Source of the DNA: an uncultured Prevotella sp.
GTDB lineage: Bacteria > Bacteroidota > Bacteroidia > Bacteroidales > Bacteroidaceae
NCBI GenBank assembly: GCA_945614335.1
Contig: CALZAP010000046.1
Location: 1 to 8,152 of the forward strand
Direction: 5' to 3'
DNA: 8,152 nt
The position numbers and the translations under genes were made by a program. Position 1 is the stretch's first letter. Every line of letters starts with the position of its first letter. Under the pieces are notes generated by a model. That model had not been told where the DNA came from, searched no databases, and saw only the letters and a list, made by a program, of their open reading frames with translations. Below are positions 4,636 through 8,152 of the stretch, piece by piece.

Positions 4636-6672
4636 ATGAGAAAGAATTTGTTTTTATTTGTCATGCTGCTCATGTCGGCAAGCATCATGGCCCAGAAACT
4701 TTCGGAGCAGGAAGCAAGGCAAAAGGCGATATCATTCCTTACCAAGGGCAACAGGGCTAAGGGATTTTCAAAGGCTGCGGCAAGTCAGCTGCACACCGTG
4801 AAGGGTGATATGACGGGGCTTTATGCCTTCAATGTGGACGGCGGTGGCTTCGTCATTGCCAGTGGCGACAGCCGCACACTGCCAATTCTTGGCTACAGCG
4901 ACCACGGCTCGCTGGACTTCAACACGATGTCAGACAACCTGCGCTTTTGGCTCAGCAGCTACGAGACGGCGATAAAGGAACTCGGCGACGCCGACGACCT
5001 TGGCGACCAGAGTGAGCCGGTGAGCGTAAGACCCGCCGTGGAGCCGTTGATTACAAGCAAGTGGTATCAGAAGTTCCCCTACAACCTGCTTTGCCCAATG
5101 TTCGACGGGACGCTAAAACCCGAATGGGATGGGAAGCGCGGCGCAACGGGATGCACCGCTACGGCAATGGCAATGCTGATGAAGTTCCACGAATGGCCCA
5201 AGACGGAGTGCAAGGCTATTCCCGCCTACTCGTATAAATACAGCTACAACGGCGTGACTGACACAATCCATTATGACGCGCTGCCGCCGGTGGCGTTCGA
5301 CTGGGACAACATGCTCGACACTTATTCCGAAAACCCCAGCTCCACCGCCGACAGCGAGGCATCACAGTATGCCGTGGCGCAACTGATGCAGTATTGCGCC
5401 CATGCCCTGCGCACGAAATTTTCTCCAAATGGTTCAGGAGCACAGAGCCTGTTCATACAGAGGGCACTGATAGAATATTTCAACTACGACAAGAACATGC
5501 GCTACATCAACCGCAGCTTCTATGGCATCGACGAGTGGGAGGACATGATCTACGCCGAGCTGGCTGAGGGTAGACCTGTGTATTATGGAGGATATACCGA
5601 CGATGGCGGACACTCCTTCGTCTGCGACGGCTACGACGGCAACGGACTCTTCCACATCAACTGGGGATGGAGCGGCGACGACGACGGCTATTTCCTTCTC
5701 TCGGTGCTCAACCCCTACAACAATACCAGCACCGGAGCATCAAAGTCACGACTCGGGTTCTGCATCTATCAGGATGCAATACTCGGCTTGGTGCCTGCCA
5801 CGCTGGGCACGTCAGGCTCTGGCATGGAACCATATTTTTGTATGATGGATGACATAATTTACATCAAAGAGAAAGACCAACTCAAGATTGTCGTATCAGC
5901 AGAATGGCTGAAGAAAAGCGAGCTTTACGGCGAGTTGGGACTATGCAGCATAGACAGCGACGGCAAGCTGAGGGTGCGCTATGTGAGCGAGCCGAATCTG
6001 ATGAGAACGCTGTTTGATGAGACTTTGCTCGTGCCGGTGAGTGAGATAGAACTTGAGGAAGGCGTGGCTACGAAGCTCTACCCAGTGTTCCGCAGCCAGG
6101 AGGCAGGCGCTCCCGAATGGCAACGGCTGACAACCGACGCACAATACGTTGAGGCAACGCGCCTCGGCGGCAAGACAACTATAGTGATAAAGCCTGACCT
6201 CCACCTTGAGATAGTGGGCGTGCAGTTGGACAACAATCCGGCAAAAGCCGGCGAGGACAACTTCCTCAGCCTGCAGATTAAGAACAATGGCGAGGAACTC
6301 TGCGGCAAACTCCGTGTCTTGGCAGTATATCTCGACTACGAGGGAATGGACAAGGTGGAAGAATATGCTCTGAAAGAAGGCTGCTTGCAGAAAATGGACG
6401 TAGGAGTTTTCCTGCGGGCAGGTCAGACAAGCGAGGTGCGCCTGCCTTACAAGCCATTGAAGAAGGGAAATGTGGCAATCCTTTTATCGCGCGGCATCGA
6501 AGAGCATGTGGCTTCCTACCTCATCAACATACCGGAGGCCACGGGCATCGCAACCATCGCTGCCGACGGACAAGGCGACACACCGTGGTATGACCTTCGT
6601 GGCATCAGCATCTCAAAGCCCACGCGCCCTGGTGTGTATATAAGAAACAGGAAACTGGTGACGGTGAAATAA
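4636..6672 (+). CDS. Secreted C10-family cysteine protease (streptopain/interpain-like) with Spi propeptide
   Basis: A secreted papain-fold protease, peptidase family C10 (SpeB of Streptococcus pyogenes, interpain A of Prevotella intermedia). Residues 1-19 are a signal peptide (MRKNLFLFVMLLMSASIMA) with likely cleavage before Gln20. Residues about 20-120 match the Spi propeptide, including GGGFVIASGD at 69-78, which keeps the enzyme inactive until processed. The catalytic domain has the nucleophile Cys173 in GATGCTATAMAMLMKFHEWP, His326 in GGHSFVCDGYDG, and the Asn342-Trp343 pair in HINWGWSG, all aligning with SpeB. Residues after about 380 are beta-rich, with a CARDB/Ig-like stretch near 520-620. 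The last 42 residues (YDLRG...GVYIRNRKLVTVK type) resemble tails common on secreted Bacteroidales proteins. The start is chosen by the signal peptide; an ATG at 4628 hits a stop after three codons. It lies downstream of three small exported-type peptide genes, behind a terminator. Confidence 0.95.
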   Translation: MRKNLFLFVMLLMSASIMAQKLSEQEARQKAISFLTKGNRAKGFSKAAASQLHTVKGDMTGLYAFNVDGGGFVIASGDSRTLPILGYSDHGSLDFNTMSDNLRFWLSSYETAIKELGDADDLGDQSEPVSVRPAVEPLITSKWYQKFPYNLLCPMFDGTLKPEWDGKRGATGCTATAMAMLMKFHEWPKTECKAIPAYSYKYSYNGVTDTIHYDALPPVAFDWDNMLDTYSENPSSTADSEASQYAVAQLMQYCAHALRTKFSPNGSGAQSLFIQRALIEYFNYDKNMRYINRSFYGIDEWEDMIYAELAEGRPVYYGGYTDDGGHSFVCDGYDGNGLFHINWGWSGDDDGYFLLSVLNPYNNTSTGASKSRLGFCIYQDAILGLVPATLGTSGSGMEPYFCMMDDIIYIKEKDQLKIVVSAEWLKKSELYGELGLCSIDSDGKLRVRYVSEPNLMRTLFDETLLVPVSEIELEEGVATKLYPVFRSQEAGAPEWQRLTTDAQYVEATRLGGKTTIVIKPDLHLEIVGVQLDNNPAKAGEDNFLSLQIKNNGEELCGKLRVLAVYLDYEGMDKVEEYALKEGCLQKMDVGVFLRAGQTSEVRLPYKPLKKGNVAILLSRGIEEHVASYLINIPEATGIATIAADGQGDTPWYDLRGISISKPTRPGVYIRNRKLVTVK

Positions 6673-6737
6673 TAGCAGAACCAAAATAATAATGCGTCAT
6701 TTAGTGATAATGATTCTAATAAAAAACATCAGAATTG

Positions 6738-6769
6738 TTTGGAAGAATGAAATAAAAAGAGTAATTTTG
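6738..6769 (+). promoter_or_regulatory. Promoter upstream of murF (TTTG-N20-TAATTTTG)
   Basis: TTTG at 6738-6741 and TAATTTTG at 6762-6769 are separated by exactly 20 bp, the Bacteroidetes sigma-ABfr consensus. Transcription would start a few bases downstream, giving a short leader of roughly 20-25 nt before the ATG at 6799. It is the best promoter match in the window. Confidence 0.8.
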
Positions 6770-6798
6770 CACTTCAGAAACAAATATTGTAGTTTTGT

Positions 6799-8152
6799 AT
6801 GAAGTACACAATAGAGAAAATAACGACGCTCATCGGAGCAAGGCGCATCGGACACAACGATGCCAACATCGGCTGGATACTGACAGACAGCCGGTCGTTG
6901 TGTTTCCCCGAGGAAACACTGTTCTTCGCCATTCGCACACAGCGTAACGACGGTCATAACTATATACCAGAGCTTTACAGACGAGGCGTGAGGAACTTCG
7001 TCGTGGAGGAAGTGCCTTCCGGAGCCGCGAGTGAGATGGCGGAGGCTAACTTCCTGAAGGTGACAAGCACTCTCGCCGCACTGCAGAGACTTGCCGAACG
7101 ACATCGCGACGAGTTTGATATCCCTGTCGTGGGAATTACCGGAAGCAACGGAAAGACCATGGTGAAGGAATGGCTCTACCAGCTGCTGTCGCCACAGATG
7201 GTGGTCACACGCTCGCCAAAGAGCTATAACTCGCAGATTGGTGTGCCTCTCTCGGTATGGCTACTCGACAGACATACCGACGTGGCCCTGTTTGAAGCCG
7301 GAATAAGCCAGACGGGAGAGATGCAGGCCTTGAGAGACATCATACAACCCACCATCGGCATTCTCACTTCCATCGGACAGGCTCATCAGGAAAACTTCCG
7401 CTCCATCGACGAGAAATGCCAGGAGAAACTACAGCTCTTCCACGACGCTAAAACGGTGGTCTACAATTCTGACGACAACATCGTGAGCCGATCAATGAGA
7501 AAGTCGGACTATAGCGGACAGAAAATAGCATGGAGCAAGGAAGACCCAAAGGCCGCACTATATATAAATAAGGTGACGACGAAAGAAACCACAACAGTGG
7601 TTGACTATACCTTCAACTCTACGGTAAGCGCAACATATCATCTGCCCTTCATCGACGAGGCCTCGGTGGAATGTTCATTTGCCTGTGCCGCCACAGCACT
7701 CCATCTTGGAGTGACACCCGAACAACTCGACGTCAGAATGTCGCAGCTCGAACCAGTGGCCATGCGCCTCGAAGTGAAAGAGGGACAGAAGGGATGTACC
7801 ATCATCAACGACTCATACAACAGCGACGTGAGCTCGCTCGACATCGCACTCGACTTCATGAGCCGCCGACCCGACCACAAAGGACGCAAACGCACACTCA
7901 TACTAAGCGACATTCAGCAAAGCGGACAACAGCCAGACCAGCTTTACAGCATCGTGAGCGGCATGGCTGAGAAACGTGGGGTGGAGAAGTTTATCGGCAT
8001 CGGACCGCTGCTCACCGAACACTCCGCAGTGGTAAATATTGCCGAGAAATATTTCTTTGAAAACGTAAGCCAGTTTGTGGAGTCTGAAACATTCGCTTCG
8101 CTCCACGATGAGGTGATACTTATTAAGGGAGCCAGGCAGTTTGGTTTCGACC
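6799..8152 (+). CDS. murF: UDP-N-acetylmuramoyl-tripeptide--D-alanyl-D-alanine ligase (MurF), probably MurF-Alr fusion, 3' truncated
   Basis: The cytoplasmic Mur ligase that adds D-Ala-D-Ala to UDP-MurNAc-tripeptide using ATP, the last soluble step of peptidoglycan precursor synthesis. The frame is open for 451 codons to the window edge, so the 3' end is missing. The N-terminal substrate domain contains TDSRSLCFPEETLFFAIRT near residues 29-47. The P-loop GITGSNGKT is at 112-120. The central domain has SYNSQIGVPLSVW and EAGISQTGEM. The C-terminal Mur domain has MRLEVKEG and INDSYNSDVSSLDIALDF. These variants match Bacteroidetes proteins in which MurF is fused to alanine racemase (over 800 aa); the racemase would lie beyond the window. 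The ATG at 6799 gives the expected N-terminus (MKYTIEKI). It has its own promoter and is unlikely to be cotranscribed with the protease gene, although no clear terminator separates them. Confidence 0.93.
   Translation, partial: MKYTIEKITTLIGARRIGHNDANIGWILTDSRSLCFPEETLFFAIRTQRNDGHNYIPELYRRGVRNFVVEEVPSGAASEMAEANFLKVTSTLAALQRLAERHRDEFDIPVVGITGSNGKTMVKEWLYQLLSPQMVVTRSPKSYNSQIGVPLSVWLLDRHTDVALFEAGISQTGEMQALRDIIQPTIGILTSIGQAHQENFRSIDEKCQEKLQLFHDAKTVVYNSDDNIVSRSMRKSDYSGQKIAWSKEDPKAALYINKVTTKETTTVVDYTFNSTVSATYHLPFIDEASVECSFACAATALHLGVTPEQLDVRMSQLEPVAMRLEVKEGQKGCTIINDSYNSDVSSLDIALDFMSRRPDHKGRKRTLILSDIQQSGQQPDQLYSIVSGMAEKRGVEKFIGIGPLLTEHSAVVNIAEKYFFENVSQFVESETFASLHDEVILIKGARQFGFD

Noticed and set aside
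4628..4639. Three-codon reading frame (MKI then stop) overlapping the protease start
   Set aside because: A regulatory mini-frame by translational coupling is possible, but it is easily chance in this A-rich leader.
4509..4751. Minus-strand open frame over the protease promoter and signal peptide
   Set aside because: It covers the terminator T-tract and the signal-peptide codons; its hydrophobic-looking product is antisense shadow.
6697..6713. Possible terminator hairpin after the protease gene (TCATT/AATGA)
   Set aside because: The stem is only 5 A/T-rich bp with no proper T-tract, so it is too weak to call.

Overview
The window looks like chromosomal DNA of a Bacteroidales bacterium, most likely a Prevotella or a close relative. 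The basis is the gene content: an Fkp-type fused fucokinase/GDP-fucose pyrophosphorylase, a GSCFA-family protein, a secreted C10 (streptopain/interpain-like) cysteine protease with a Spi propeptide, and a MurF of the type that Bacteroidetes fuse to alanine racemase. Promoter-like TAnnTTTG elements and A/T-rich start regions without a purine Shine-Dalgarno box agree. The species call is inference; no rRNA or other marker is present. All genes lie on the + strand.

Region 1 (1-3852) is a two-gene unit. fkp (9-2780) makes GDP-L-fucose, and 7 bp later a GSCFA-domain protein follows (2788-3852). The GSCFA gene carries an in-frame insert of about 249 bp (3313-3561) that looks like a composite intergenic repeat: heptamer arrays at both ends, a 22-bp direct repeat and three stem-loops. 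It adds about 83 low-complexity residues between conserved parts of the protein.

Region 2 (3853-4635) is the most unusual part. It starts with three copies of a 30-31 bp A/T-rich repeat that contain promoter-like elements. Next come three tandem paralogous genes of 40-45 codons (4010-4135, 4170-4307, 4342-4464). Each encodes a peptide with an almost invariant leader ending in a double-glycine motif (L-E-[DE]-V-[AV]-G-G), followed by a diverged 21-26 residue core with a Cys at position 28 and xKxx tetrapeptide repeats. A strong intrinsic terminator (4474-4510) closes the cluster. These look like secreted bacteriocin-like, RiPP-like or signalling peptide precursors. No transporter or modifying enzyme is visible in the window.

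Region 3 (4636-6672) is the secreted C10 protease, with signal peptide, Spi propeptide, Cys/His catalytic domain and a beta-rich C-terminal part. Its promoter-proximal sequence closely resembles that of the peptide cluster, which hints at shared regulation. Region 4 (6673-8152) holds a well-formed TTTG-N20-TAATTTTG promoter and the MurF part of a cell-wall enzyme that runs off the window. Fkp and MurF are housekeeping or surface-glycan functions. The peptide cluster and protease look like an accessory secreted module between them.
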